Below, in pieces: positions 14,066-20,900 of a stretch of DNA of 27,796 nucleotides. Within the stretch, counting starts at the first letter, position 1. Each line of letters opens with the position of its first letter. This DNA comes from CAUZIB01 sp963578805 (GTDB lineage: Bacteria > Acidobacteriota > Vicinamibacteria > Vicinamibacterales > UBA8438). The stretch lies in contig CAUZDY010000037.1 of assembly GCA_963578805.1 (NCBI GenBank), forward strand, positions 1-27,796. The letters are read 5' to 3'. The notes beneath the pieces are model-generated. The model was not told the origin of the DNA and did not search any database. It saw nothing but the letters and a program-made list of their open reading frames with translations. A program made the translations under genes and the position numbers.

Positions 14066-15637
14066 ATGACTGTCCGTACACGCTTTGCCCCGAGCCCGAC
14101 CGGCTATCTTCACATCGGCGGAGTTCGTACCGCCCTGTTTAACTGGTTGTTTTCGAAACATCACGACGGGCAGTTCATCCTCAGGGTCGACGATACTGAC
14201 CGACGACGCCACGTCCAGGCTGCGCTTCAGCCGATTCTTGAGGGATTCCGGTGGCTCGGTCTTGATTGGGATGAGGGCCCGGAAGTCGGAGGGACCTGCG
14301 GTCCCTACTTCCAGTCCGAGCGTCAAGAGCAATACCAGGCTGCGGTCGAGCGATTACTGGCGAAGGGTGCCGCCTATCGAGATTTCGCGACGTCAGAAGA
14401 AATCCAGACCGAGCGTGAGCAGGCGCAACGAGAACAACGACGGTTTATTTACAGCCGCCAGTGGATGGCTGAAACGGACGAGCAAGCCGAGCGCCTGCGG
14501 TCGCAGGGCCGATCCTCAGTCGTCCGCCTTAAGATGCCACGCGACGGACGCTGTGAATTCGACGACCTTGTTCGCGGATCGGTCACAGTCGACTGGGTAT
14601 TAGAGCAAGATCATGTCGTGCAGCGTGCCGATGGCAGCTACCTCTATCATCTCGCCAGCACGGTCGACGACCATGAGTTTCGTATTTCACATGTCATCCG
14701 CGCGGTGGAACACCTCTCGAACACGCCGCGCCAGATGTTTATCGCGCGCGCGCTCGGATACGACCTGCCCCAGTATGCACACCTGCCCTACGTGGCGGCC
14801 CCCGGTAGTGGCGAGAAGCTGAGCAAGCGAAAACTCGACACTTACTTCAAGAGACAGGAGTTCAAGCAAATCTACGATCACGGCGCGACCGTGATGCGCC
14901 GGCTCGGCGTGTCGCTGTCCCCCGATACGTTGAATCCGGTGATGGTCGATTTCTATCGAGAGGTGGGTTACCTCCCAGAGGCCCTGATCAATTATCTCCT
15001 TCTGCTGGGATGGTCGCTCGATGACAAGACCGAAACGTTTTCACGCAGCGAGATGGTTCGCCACTTTTCCTTGGCACGAGTCACCAGGTCGCCCGCCAGC
15101 TTTGATCCACAGAAGCTGCTCGCGTTCCAGGAGCGCCAGATGCTGGCTCTATCGACTGGAGAGACGGCGGCGATGGTGTTGCCGTTTCTGGAGCGGGCGG
15201 GCTTGGTCTCTGTCCCGCCCACTGCTGCCGAATCTCGGCGCATCGCCGCAGTAGTTGCGGCGGCCGGGGATCGCCTTAAAGTCGCCGGTGACATTTTGAA
15301 CTACCCGGAGTTCTTTGAGGCAGACGATAGGTTACCGTACGATCAGAAGGCGTTTCAGAAGCGGTTACGGGTCGACGGAGCGGCCGACCGCCTGCGTGGA
15401 TTTCGAGCCGAGCTAGCCACAGCCGAGCCGTTCGACGCTCAGACGCTCGACGCCGTTCTTCACAGATTTGCGGAGAGAGAAGGCATCTCGGTCGGTCAGA
15501 TTATTCATCCTTTACGGGTTGCGGTGACCGGGAAGACTGTTGGTTTTGGTCTGTTCGAGGGGCTTGCGATTCTCGGCCGTCAGGCGTGTCTCAACCGAGT
15601 CGACCGAGCGTTGGCGATGACAGAAACAGCAGCGTAG
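14066..15637 (+). CDS. gltX: Glutamyl-tRNA synthetase
   Basis: A 523-residue class I synthetase that charges tRNA-Glu. The N-terminal Rossmann fold has FAPSPTGYLHIGGVRTALFN with the HIGH-type motif HIGG at 16-19; the second class I motif is KLSKR at 251-255. The usual RIEDTD after the first motif reads RVDDTD here. Between KLSKR and the conserved FYREVGYLPEALINYLLLLGW there are about 38 extra residues (256-293, KLDTYFKRQEFKQIYDHGAT and on) that most bacterial GluRS lack. The anticodon-binding helical domain occupies about 330-510, within the usual overall length range for the enzyme. Because glnS follows directly, this enzyme probably charges only tRNA-Glu (discriminating type), but that is inference. 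It is the first gene of an operon with glnS 11 bases downstream. Confidence 0.96.
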   Translation: MTVRTRFAPSPTGYLHIGGVRTALFNWLFSKHHDGQFILRVDDTDRRRHVQAALQPILEGFRWLGLDWDEGPEVGGTCGPYFQSERQEQYQAAVERLLAKGAAYRDFATSEEIQTEREQAQREQRRFIYSRQWMAETDEQAERLRSQGRSSVVRLKMPRDGRCEFDDLVRGSVTVDWVLEQDHVVQRADGSYLYHLASTVDDHEFRISHVIRAVEHLSNTPRQMFIARALGYDLPQYAHLPYVAAPGSGEKLSKRKLDTYFKRQEFKQIYDHGATVMRRLGVSLSPDTLNPVMVDFYREVGYLPEALINYLLLLGWSLDDKTETFSRSEMVRHFSLARVTRSPASFDPQKLLAFQERQMLALSTGETAAMVLPFLERAGLVSVPPTAAESRRIAAVVAAAGDRLKVAGDILNYPEFFEADDRLPYDQKAFQKRLRVDGAADRLRGFRAELATAEPFDAQTLDAVLHRFAEREGISVGQIIHPLRVAVTGKTVGFGLFEGLAILGRQACLNRVDRALAMTETAA

Positions 15638-15648
15638 CGTGAAGAGTG

Positions 15649-17349
15649 ATGAACGGTAATAACCTCGCAGGCGGTGATTTCATCCGTCAAATCGTGGCCG
15701 ACGATTTGCGTGCAAACCGCCGCCGTGGTCGAGTGCACACGCGTTTTCCGCCCGAACCGAACGGGTATTTGCACATCGGCCATGCCAAAGCTATTTACCT
15801 CAATTTCGGGATCGCTAAAGAGTATGGCGGCATCTGTAACCTCCGGATGGACGATACCAATCCGGAGACAGAGGACGAGACGTTCACCCGAGCGATCGAG
15901 GAGGATGTTCGCTGGCTCGGCGTTGACTGGGACGACCGGTATTACTACGCGTCGGACTATTTCGATCGCCTCTATGAGTGCGCGGTGCGGCTCGTCAAGG
16001 CCGGTCGGGCCTACGTCGATGACCTCACGGGCGACGAGGTCGGGCAACATCGAGGCCGATGGAATGAGCCGGGCCGTAACAGTCCCTACCGCGACCGGTC
16101 TGTTGACGAGAACCTCGATCTTTTTGACCGAATGCGGCGCGGCGAGTTTGAAGACGGTGCCCGCACCCTACGCGCGAAGATTGACATGGCCGCCTCCAAC
16201 ATGAACATGCGGGACCCGACGATCTATCGGATCCGTCAGTCGCCGCACTATCGCCAGGGTGACACGTGGTGCATCTATCCCACGTACGACTTTACCCATC
16301 CGCTTTCTGACGCGTTCGAGGGCGTGACACATTCGCTCTGTACGCTGGAGTTTGAGGACCATCGTCCACTCTACGACTGGTATCTGGCACAGCTGGAGTT
16401 TAAGGACCCTCCACGACAGATCGAGTTTGCACGTCTCAACCTGACGCATACGGTGTTGAGTAAGCGTCGGCTCCGAGCGCTGGTTGAGGATGGTCATGTA
16501 GATGGGTGGGATGATCCCAGGATGCCAACGTTGAGTGGTCTCCGGCGCCGGGGGTATACGCCGGCGGCGATCCGTGAGTTCTGTGACCGTATCGGAGTCG
16601 CCAAGGCCAGCAGTGTCGTTCAGCTGGCCCAACTTGAAGATGCGGTGCGGCATGATCTTAATCTGCACTCTCCACGTGTGATGGCTGTGCTCCGACCCCT
16701 CAAGGTCGTGATCGAGAACTACCCCGAGGACCAGGTGGAAGAACTCGACGCCGTCAACAATCCGGAGGACGCTGCGGCCGGCACGCGAAAGGTTCCGTTC
16801 TCTCGGGTGCTGTTTATCGAGCAGGACGACTTTTGTGAAGATCCCCCCCGCAAGTACTATCGACTCGCTCCAGGCCGCGAAGTCCGCTTGCGCTACGCCT
16901 ACTTCATTACCTGCGTCGATGTGGTCAAAGATCCGGTCACGGGCGCCGTGGTTGAGCTCAGATGTACCTACGACCCCGAAACCCGTGGTGGCTATGCCCC
17001 CGACGGCCGAAAGGTTCGCGGTGCGATTCACTGGGTGTCATCGGCCCATGCGGTTAATGCCGAGGTTCGCTTGTACGGCCACTTCTTTTCTAAGGAATTT
17101 CCTGAGCATGTCAGTGATGGTGAGGACCACAAGGATGCTTTTGACGAGAACTCACTCGAGGTCCTGACTGGGTGCTATGTCGAGCGGAGTGTGGCCGCAG
17201 CCCTGGTGGCTGCACGGTACCAGTTCGAGCGTCAGGGTTATTTCTGCGTTGACCCGGACTCGTCCGACATGAGGCTGGTGTTCAATCGCACGGTTACCCT
17301 CCGTGACACCTGGGACAAGATTAAGAAAAGGGACGGCCCACAAGGATGA
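15649..17349 (+). CDS. glnS: Glutaminyl-tRNA synthetase
   Basis: A 566-residue class I enzyme that charges tRNA-Gln directly. The catalytic domain opens with TRFPPEPNGYLHIGHAKAIY (HIGH at 42-45), then NLRMDDTNP (64-72), and the second motif VLSKRRL (269-275). DDPRMPTLSGLRRRGYTPAA is the GlnRS-specific stretch that follows. The two-barrel anticodon-binding domain fills about 335-555 (RVLFIEQDDF, GYAPDGRKVRGAIHWV, FNRTVTLRDTW). The length fits bacterial GlnRS. A GTG directly precedes the ATG at 15649; I take the ATG, and the ribosome site (GAAGAG) is weak for both. Bacterial GlnRS was acquired from eukaryotes and is found in only some phyla. Its presence means tRNA-Gln need not be made through the GatCAB amidation route. 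Confidence 0.97.
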   Translation: MNGNNLAGGDFIRQIVADDLRANRRRGRVHTRFPPEPNGYLHIGHAKAIYLNFGIAKEYGGICNLRMDDTNPETEDETFTRAIEEDVRWLGVDWDDRYYYASDYFDRLYECAVRLVKAGRAYVDDLTGDEVGQHRGRWNEPGRNSPYRDRSVDENLDLFDRMRRGEFEDGARTLRAKIDMAASNMNMRDPTIYRIRQSPHYRQGDTWCIYPTYDFTHPLSDAFEGVTHSLCTLEFEDHRPLYDWYLAQLEFKDPPRQIEFARLNLTHTVLSKRRLRALVEDGHVDGWDDPRMPTLSGLRRRGYTPAAIREFCDRIGVAKASSVVQLAQLEDAVRHDLNLHSPRVMAVLRPLKVVIENYPEDQVEELDAVNNPEDAAAGTRKVPFSRVLFIEQDDFCEDPPRKYYRLAPGREVRLRYAYFITCVDVVKDPVTGAVVELRCTYDPETRGGYAPDGRKVRGAIHWVSSAHAVNAEVRLYGHFFSKEFPEHVSDGEDHKDAFDENSLEVLTGCYVERSVAAALVAARYQFERQGYFCVDPDSSDMRLVFNRTVTLRDTWDKIKKRDGPQG

Positions 17350-17714
17350 CGCGACTCGCTGTGATGAGTGTGTTGGCGATGGCGGTGTGGGTCACACCGG
17401 CGCAGGCGCAGGCGCAGGAGCAGGATATATCGGGCACCTGGCAGTTCACGGTTCAACTCGACGTCGGCGGCGGTCGACCGACCTTTGTATTTGCCCAGGA
17501 CGGCGAAAGGCTGTCTGGGACATACCAGGGCACGTTCGACGCAGCCGAGGTCAGCGGGACGATCCAGGGCGACCGGGTCGAATTCTGGTTCGAGGTACAA
17601 GGAAGCAAGGCCACCTACACCGGCACGGTTGGCGACAACACAATGAGCGGGACGTGCGACTATGTCGACGTCGGATCTGGTATCTGGGAAGGGGAGAAGG
17701 CGGAGACAGGCTGA
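17346..17714 (+). CDS. Small secreted beta-rich protein, lipocalin-like, unknown function
   Basis: A 122-residue product with a signal peptide (VMSVLAMAVWVTPAQAQA, cleavage near residue 22-24). The mature part alternates short beta strands: ISGTWQFTVQLD, PTFVFAQDGERLSGTYQGTF, VSGTIQGDRVEFWFEV, ATYTGTVGDNTMSGTCDY. The repeated 'G-x-x-L/M-S-G-T' turns are typical of small secreted beta-barrel or sandwich proteins found widely in Acidobacteriota and Bacteroidota; no ligand is known. One Cys is present (in SGTCDY). The ATG overlaps the glnS stop as ATGA, and AAGG lies just upstream inside glnS, so its translation is coupled to glnS. Why an exported protein sits in a tRNA-synthetase operon is unclear. 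The stop codon falls in the loop of a strong hairpin. Confidence 0.75.
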   Translation: MTRLAVMSVLAMAVWVTPAQAQAQEQDISGTWQFTVQLDVGGGRPTFVFAQDGERLSGTYQGTFDAAEVSGTIQGDRVEFWFEVQGSKATYTGTVGDNTMSGTCDYVDVGSGIWEGEKAETG

Positions 17715-17729
17715 TACGTTCCGCCTTCT
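17695..17729. terminator. Ten-pair hairpin between convergent genes (bidirectional terminator)
   Basis: AGAAGGCGGA (17695-17704) pairs perfectly with TCCGCCTTCT (17720-17729) around a 15-base loop that contains the stop codon of the upstream gene. The downstream plus-strand tail is pyrimidine-rich (GTCTCTGCTTCTT) but not a run of U. A second, mutually exclusive pairing exists: GAGACAG (17703-17709) with CTGTCTC (17728-17734). The position between convergent stops (17714 and 17741) fits a terminator for both directions. Confidence 0.5.
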
Positions 17730-17740
17730 GTCTCTGCTTC

Positions 17741-18232
17741 TTAGGCTCCCGTCGCCGAGCCGAGCCCCATCGCGCGCCGCCAGGCAGCGATCTGTCCCAA
17801 GTGGTCCATTTCGTGGGCGGTCATCATGAACGTGATCATGTCGCCGACTGTCGGGAAGTACGTCCGCATCTTCTCGTCTGGGTGGGATTGTGCCCACGAC
17901 TCAGGCTCAGCGTTCTTCAACGCGTCCGTGTTGCGGGAGTGCTGCTCCTTGAGCGCGCTAAGGATTTCGTCTTTCGCCGGATACGCTGACACGTCTGACG
18001 TCGGTGTCCCACCGGTGGCAAACGTCTTGTCCCACCCCTCAGGCAGGCTCGATTTCAGTCCAAGCATGGATCCGAGGTGGTTGGCCGAGACGACGAGGTG
18101 ACCGAGAGACCACGCTGGGTGGTTGATCACACCGCTCGGCTGTTCGACCATCTGATCGGCTGACAGACCCTTGACCAGGGTCTCCGCGTACGCGAGGTTG
18201 AATCCATACACGAAAGCTACGTAGTCGCGCAT
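17741..18232 (-). CDS. DinB-family metal-dependent protein
   Basis: A 163-residue four-helix-bundle protein of the DinB/YfiT superfamily. The three expected metal-ligand histidines are visible: His45 in WSLGHL, and His140 and His144 in TAHEMDHLGQIAAWRR. The spacing and the closing 'HxxxH-x-GQIAxWRR' are characteristic. Members include thiol (bacillithiol, mycothiol) S-transferases and maleylpyruvate isomerases; many, especially in Acidobacteriota, have no assigned reaction, and nothing here decides it. No signal peptide is present, so it is cytoplasmic. ATG at 18232 follows AGGAG at an ideal distance, and a perfect TATAAT lies further upstream. It converges on the glnS operon. Twenty bases of its C-terminal coding region recur at 2112-2131. 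Confidence 0.88.
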   Translation of the reverse strand: MRDYVAFVYGFNLAYAETLVKGLSADQMVEQPSGVINHPAWSLGHLVVSANHLGSMLGLKSSLPEGWDKTFATGGTPTSDVSAYPAKDEILSALKEQHSRNTDALKNAEPESWAQSHPDEKMRTYFPTVGDMITFMMTAHEMDHLGQIAAWRRAMGLGSATGA

Positions 18233-18274
18233 TCAAGTCTCCTAATGGGTTTACGGCTTGCGAGTGCAAGTGTG

Positions 18275-18280
18275 ATTATA
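18275..18280 (-). promoter_or_regulatory. -10 box (TATAAT) of the DinB-family gene
   Basis: A perfect TATAAT on the minus strand, 42 bases before the DinB ATG, giving a leader of about 35 bases that contains the AGGAG ribosome site. No good -35 partner is visible. On the plus strand the same bases contain TATACT (18277-18282), a possible -10 for the divergent transporter gene, so the two promoters may overlap. Confidence 0.45.
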
Positions 18281-18353
18281 CTGGTGTTCCGCAAATAGGC
18301 CGTTTGTCAGAAAGGGCTCCCCTTACAGAGGACACTTATTTTCCGAGCCGCTT

Positions 18354-19721
18354 ATGGCCACCGTTTCACACACGCGTAAGTTCCCAGATTCGCTCGTCCT
18401 TCTTTTCGCACTCATTGTGTTGGCGCAGGTGGCAACTTACTTGTTGCCTGCTGGCGAGTTCGAGCGTGAAGGCCACCAGGTGATTCCTGGTACCTACCAT
18501 GAAGTCGACGCGGACCCCTTGCCGCTTCAGACTTTTTTGACTGCCATTCCCACGGGTCTTGCCGCCGCACAGGACGTCATCTTCTTTGTTTTTGTCGTGG
18601 GTGGTGTCATCGCTGTTGTGCGTGCCACCGGAGCGATCGATGCACTGATCGGTGGGGCGATTCGGTATATGAGCCATGGCCCTGCGGTGCTTATATTTGG
18701 GATGGTGGCACTTTTCGCGGTGGGGTCGTCAACGGTCGGGATGGCCGAAGAGTACATGCCGTTCGTACCGATCCTTGTGACGATGTGTCTGGTGATGCGG
18801 ATGGACGCCGTCGTGGCTGTCGGAATCATTTATGTCGGTGCCGGTGTTGGCTACGCGTGCGCCGCGATCAATCCCTTCACCGTGCTGGTCGCGCAGCAAA
18901 TTGCCGGGGTCGAGTTGATGTCAGGACAAGGCTTCAGGTGGGGGCTGCTGCTTGTCTGCACCACGATTGGCGCCGACCATATCTTGAGATATGTGCGCCG
19001 CGTGCAAAGTGACCCAGCCGTAAGTCTGGTGGCCGATGTCGACTATTCGACAGGCTTCCGTATGCCTGAGGACGTCGAGTTCACACCCCGACGCGTCACC
19101 GTCCTTCTGGTCTTTGTCGCGTCGGTCGTCAGCTTCGTGTATGGCGTAGGGGTGTGGGACTGGTATTTGACGGAGCTGGTCGCGGTCTTCATGGTGCTCG
19201 GTCTCGCTGCGGCGCTGGTTGGCGGGCTCGGCCCCGATCGAGTGGCGGCAGAGTTCTGCCAAGGCGCGGCGGAGCTCACCAAGACGGCACTCCTCATTGG
19301 GTTCGCTCGGACTATCGAGGTAGTCCTGACAGAAGGACAGGTGATCGATACTGTGATCAACGGCCTTGCGCAACCGCTCGATGGGCTGCCACGTGAGCTG
19401 TCAGCCATTGGGATGCTCGGGGTCCAGACGGTCTGCAACTTCTTTATTCCTTCCGGGTCGGGACAGGCGTACGTCACCATGCCCATCATGGCTCCTTTGT
19501 CCGACCTAACCGCACTAAGTCGACAGACTGCTGTCCTCGCCTACCAGTTTGGTGATGGGTTCACCAATATGATCGTGCCGACTAACGCGTTACTGATGGG
19601 TATTCTGGCGCTGGCGAAGATCCCGTATCAGCGCTGGGTTAGATTTGTATGGCCGTTGCTCGTCAAGTTGTACATCGTGGCCATCCTGGCACTTCTGGCT
19701 GCGGTTTGGATCGGATACTGA
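18354..19721 (+). CDS. YfcC-family membrane transporter
   Basis: A 455-residue membrane protein with about 12 segments. It begins with a short cytoplasmic tail and a first helix ending YLLPAGEFER, the usual start of YfcC/ArcD-type carriers, followed by a periplasmic loop VIPGTYHEVD. Other family marks are GGVIAVVRATGAID (83-96), GSSTVGMAEEYMPFVPI (123-139), FIPSGSGQAYVTMPIMAPLSDL (364-385, substrate region) and FGDGFTNMIVPTNALLMGIL (398-417). YfcC relatives are thought to move basic amino acids, peptides or dicarboxylates, so the substrate is open. No recognisable ribosome site precedes the ATG at 18354. It is divergent from the DinB gene. A 220-base gap follows, with a hairpin at 19820. Confidence 0.87.
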   Translation: MATVSHTRKFPDSLVLLFALIVLAQVATYLLPAGEFEREGHQVIPGTYHEVDADPLPLQTFLTAIPTGLAAAQDVIFFVFVVGGVIAVVRATGAIDALIGGAIRYMSHGPAVLIFGMVALFAVGSSTVGMAEEYMPFVPILVTMCLVMRMDAVVAVGIIYVGAGVGYACAAINPFTVLVAQQIAGVELMSGQGFRWGLLLVCTTIGADHILRYVRRVQSDPAVSLVADVDYSTGFRMPEDVEFTPRRVTVLLVFVASVVSFVYGVGVWDWYLTELVAVFMVLGLAAALVGGLGPDRVAAEFCQGAAELTKTALLIGFARTIEVVLTEGQVIDTVINGLAQPLDGLPRELSAIGMLGVQTVCNFFIPSGSGQAYVTMPIMAPLSDLTALSRQTAVLAYQFGDGFTNMIVPTNALLMGILALAKIPYQRWVRFVWPLLVKLYIVAILALLAAVWIGY

Positions 19722-19819
19722 AGGCGATTCCTGATTGTTAGGCGAGCTGATGCGCACCGGCCCGTAGTTAAGCCGTCTCCGCGAGCTTGGCTGCGAGTCC
19801 GGTCAGGGGTTCTCCTTAC

Positions 19820-19840
19820 TCCCGAGCGGTGCCCTCGGGA
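19820..19840. other. Perfect seven-pair GC-rich hairpin upstream of the TlpA-like gene
   Basis: TCCCGAG (19820-19826) and CTCGGGA (19834-19840) enclose a seven-base loop. No T-run follows on either strand, so it is not a standard terminator. It lies about 100 bases before the TlpA-like ATG and 100 bases after the YfcC stop. It could be a leader structure, an operator or a termination-related element. Confidence 0.3.
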
Positions 19841-19941
19841 AACAGCTAGAGTCCTCGTCGGAACCAGCTTCGCACACTGATTTCGACTCGTGGGATGGCC
19901 GGCCCTCTGGCGGTGTTTTCTACCCAGAGGAGCAATGTAGA

Positions 19942-20811
19942 ATGACGAGAGCAATTCGACGTTCGCACAAGAGAAAGCAGTGGGTGATGAACTATCGTAT
20001 CTTCGGCGTGGTGCTGGGCGCGCTTACGGTGTTGGCCTGTGGTCCACCTGCTGAAAAGGCCTCGGTCGCCGTCGGCACATCGCAGCCTGTGTTTGATCTG
20101 CCTGTCGCTGACATGACTCTCCAGTTTGTGCGGGATCCGGTACACATCGACGAGCTGGTGATGCAGGACCTCGATGGTGAGACCTTTTCGATGGCTGACC
20201 TCCGGGGTAAGGTCACTTTGATCAACTACTGGGCGACCTGGTGCGGGCCGTGTCGTCTTGAGATCCCGCAACTAATGGAACTTCAGGATCGTTACGGTGA
20301 TCAATTACAGGTGATCGGCGTCTCGACGGACGAGGGTGATCCGGCGAACGTCGTGGCGTTCGCGGAAGAGTTTCAGATGAATTACCCCGTGGTGATGGCC
20401 ACACCAGAGATCAACCGTCAATTTCCAGGGGTCTTTGCCCTGCCGACATCGTTTATGGTCGATACCGAGGGTCGCATCGTGCAGACCCACGTCGGTCTCA
20501 TCAATCCCGCGGTGTTAGAGCAGGAGACTCGGTATCTCGCCGGTTTACCCACCGATGTCACTGTCGAGCTGATTGAGAGCACCCAGCAGACTCGCTTGGC
20601 TAATGCGGCTCATGCCACCGAGATTCCGGGCCTTGATCTCTCGCGCTTGACCCCCGAGCAGAAGGAAACTGCATTGCAGCGTCTAAATGAGGACGGCTGT
20701 GTGTGCGGTTGTGAGCTAACCTTGGCTCAGTGCCGGATTAACGATGCCTCGTGTGGTGTGAGCTTGCCGCTTGCGGAGCAGGTCGTCGAGGAAATCGTCG
20801 GAGTAAACTAG
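19942..20811 (+). CDS. TlpA-like lipoprotein thioredoxin with a C-terminal CxCxC cluster
   Basis: A 289-residue exported thiol-disulfide protein. A lipoprotein signal (FGVVLGALTVLAC, lipid-bearing Cys33) follows a long basic N-terminus. The AhpC/TSA-thioredoxin domain (about 65-200) has LRGKVTLINYWATWCGPCRLE with the redox pair Cys101/Cys104 and the cis-Pro at ALPTSF (Pro168). After an acidic linker, the C-terminus carries a second Cys group: DGCVCGCELTLAQCRINDAS followed by C (Cys253, 255, 257, 264, 271), likely a metal-binding or redox knuckle. TlpA relatives reduce cytochrome c apoproteins or copper chaperones in the periplasm. The ATG at 19942 is preceded by GAGGAG. A second ATG at 19987 would give a shorter, more typical lipoprotein signal but has a poorer ribosome site. 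The gene appears to stand alone. Confidence 0.87.
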   Translation: MTRAIRRSHKRKQWVMNYRIFGVVLGALTVLACGPPAEKASVAVGTSQPVFDLPVADMTLQFVRDPVHIDELVMQDLDGETFSMADLRGKVTLINYWATWCGPCRLEIPQLMELQDRYGDQLQVIGVSTDEGDPANVVAFAEEFQMNYPVVMATPEINRQFPGVFALPTSFMVDTEGRIVQTHVGLINPAVLEQETRYLAGLPTDVTVELIESTQQTRLANAAHATEIPGLDLSRLTPEQKETALQRLNEDGCVCGCELTLAQCRINDASCGVSLPLAEQVVEEIVGVN

Positions 20812-20900
20812 CACCTACGCTTGTTCGTCGTCTGCCTCTCCCTCGGCGCATCGCGCCCTCAGGTGCCGGCTGAATGTCACGGGATATCGAATTCAGGACG

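Noticed and set aside
16168..17031. 287-codon minus-strand frame opposite glnS
   Set aside because: Antisense shadow of a well-conserved synthetase gene.
20845..20857. GGCGC-ATC-GCGCC hairpin as terminator of the efflux operon
   Set aside because: Only five pairs and no U-tract on either strand; too weak to list as a terminator.
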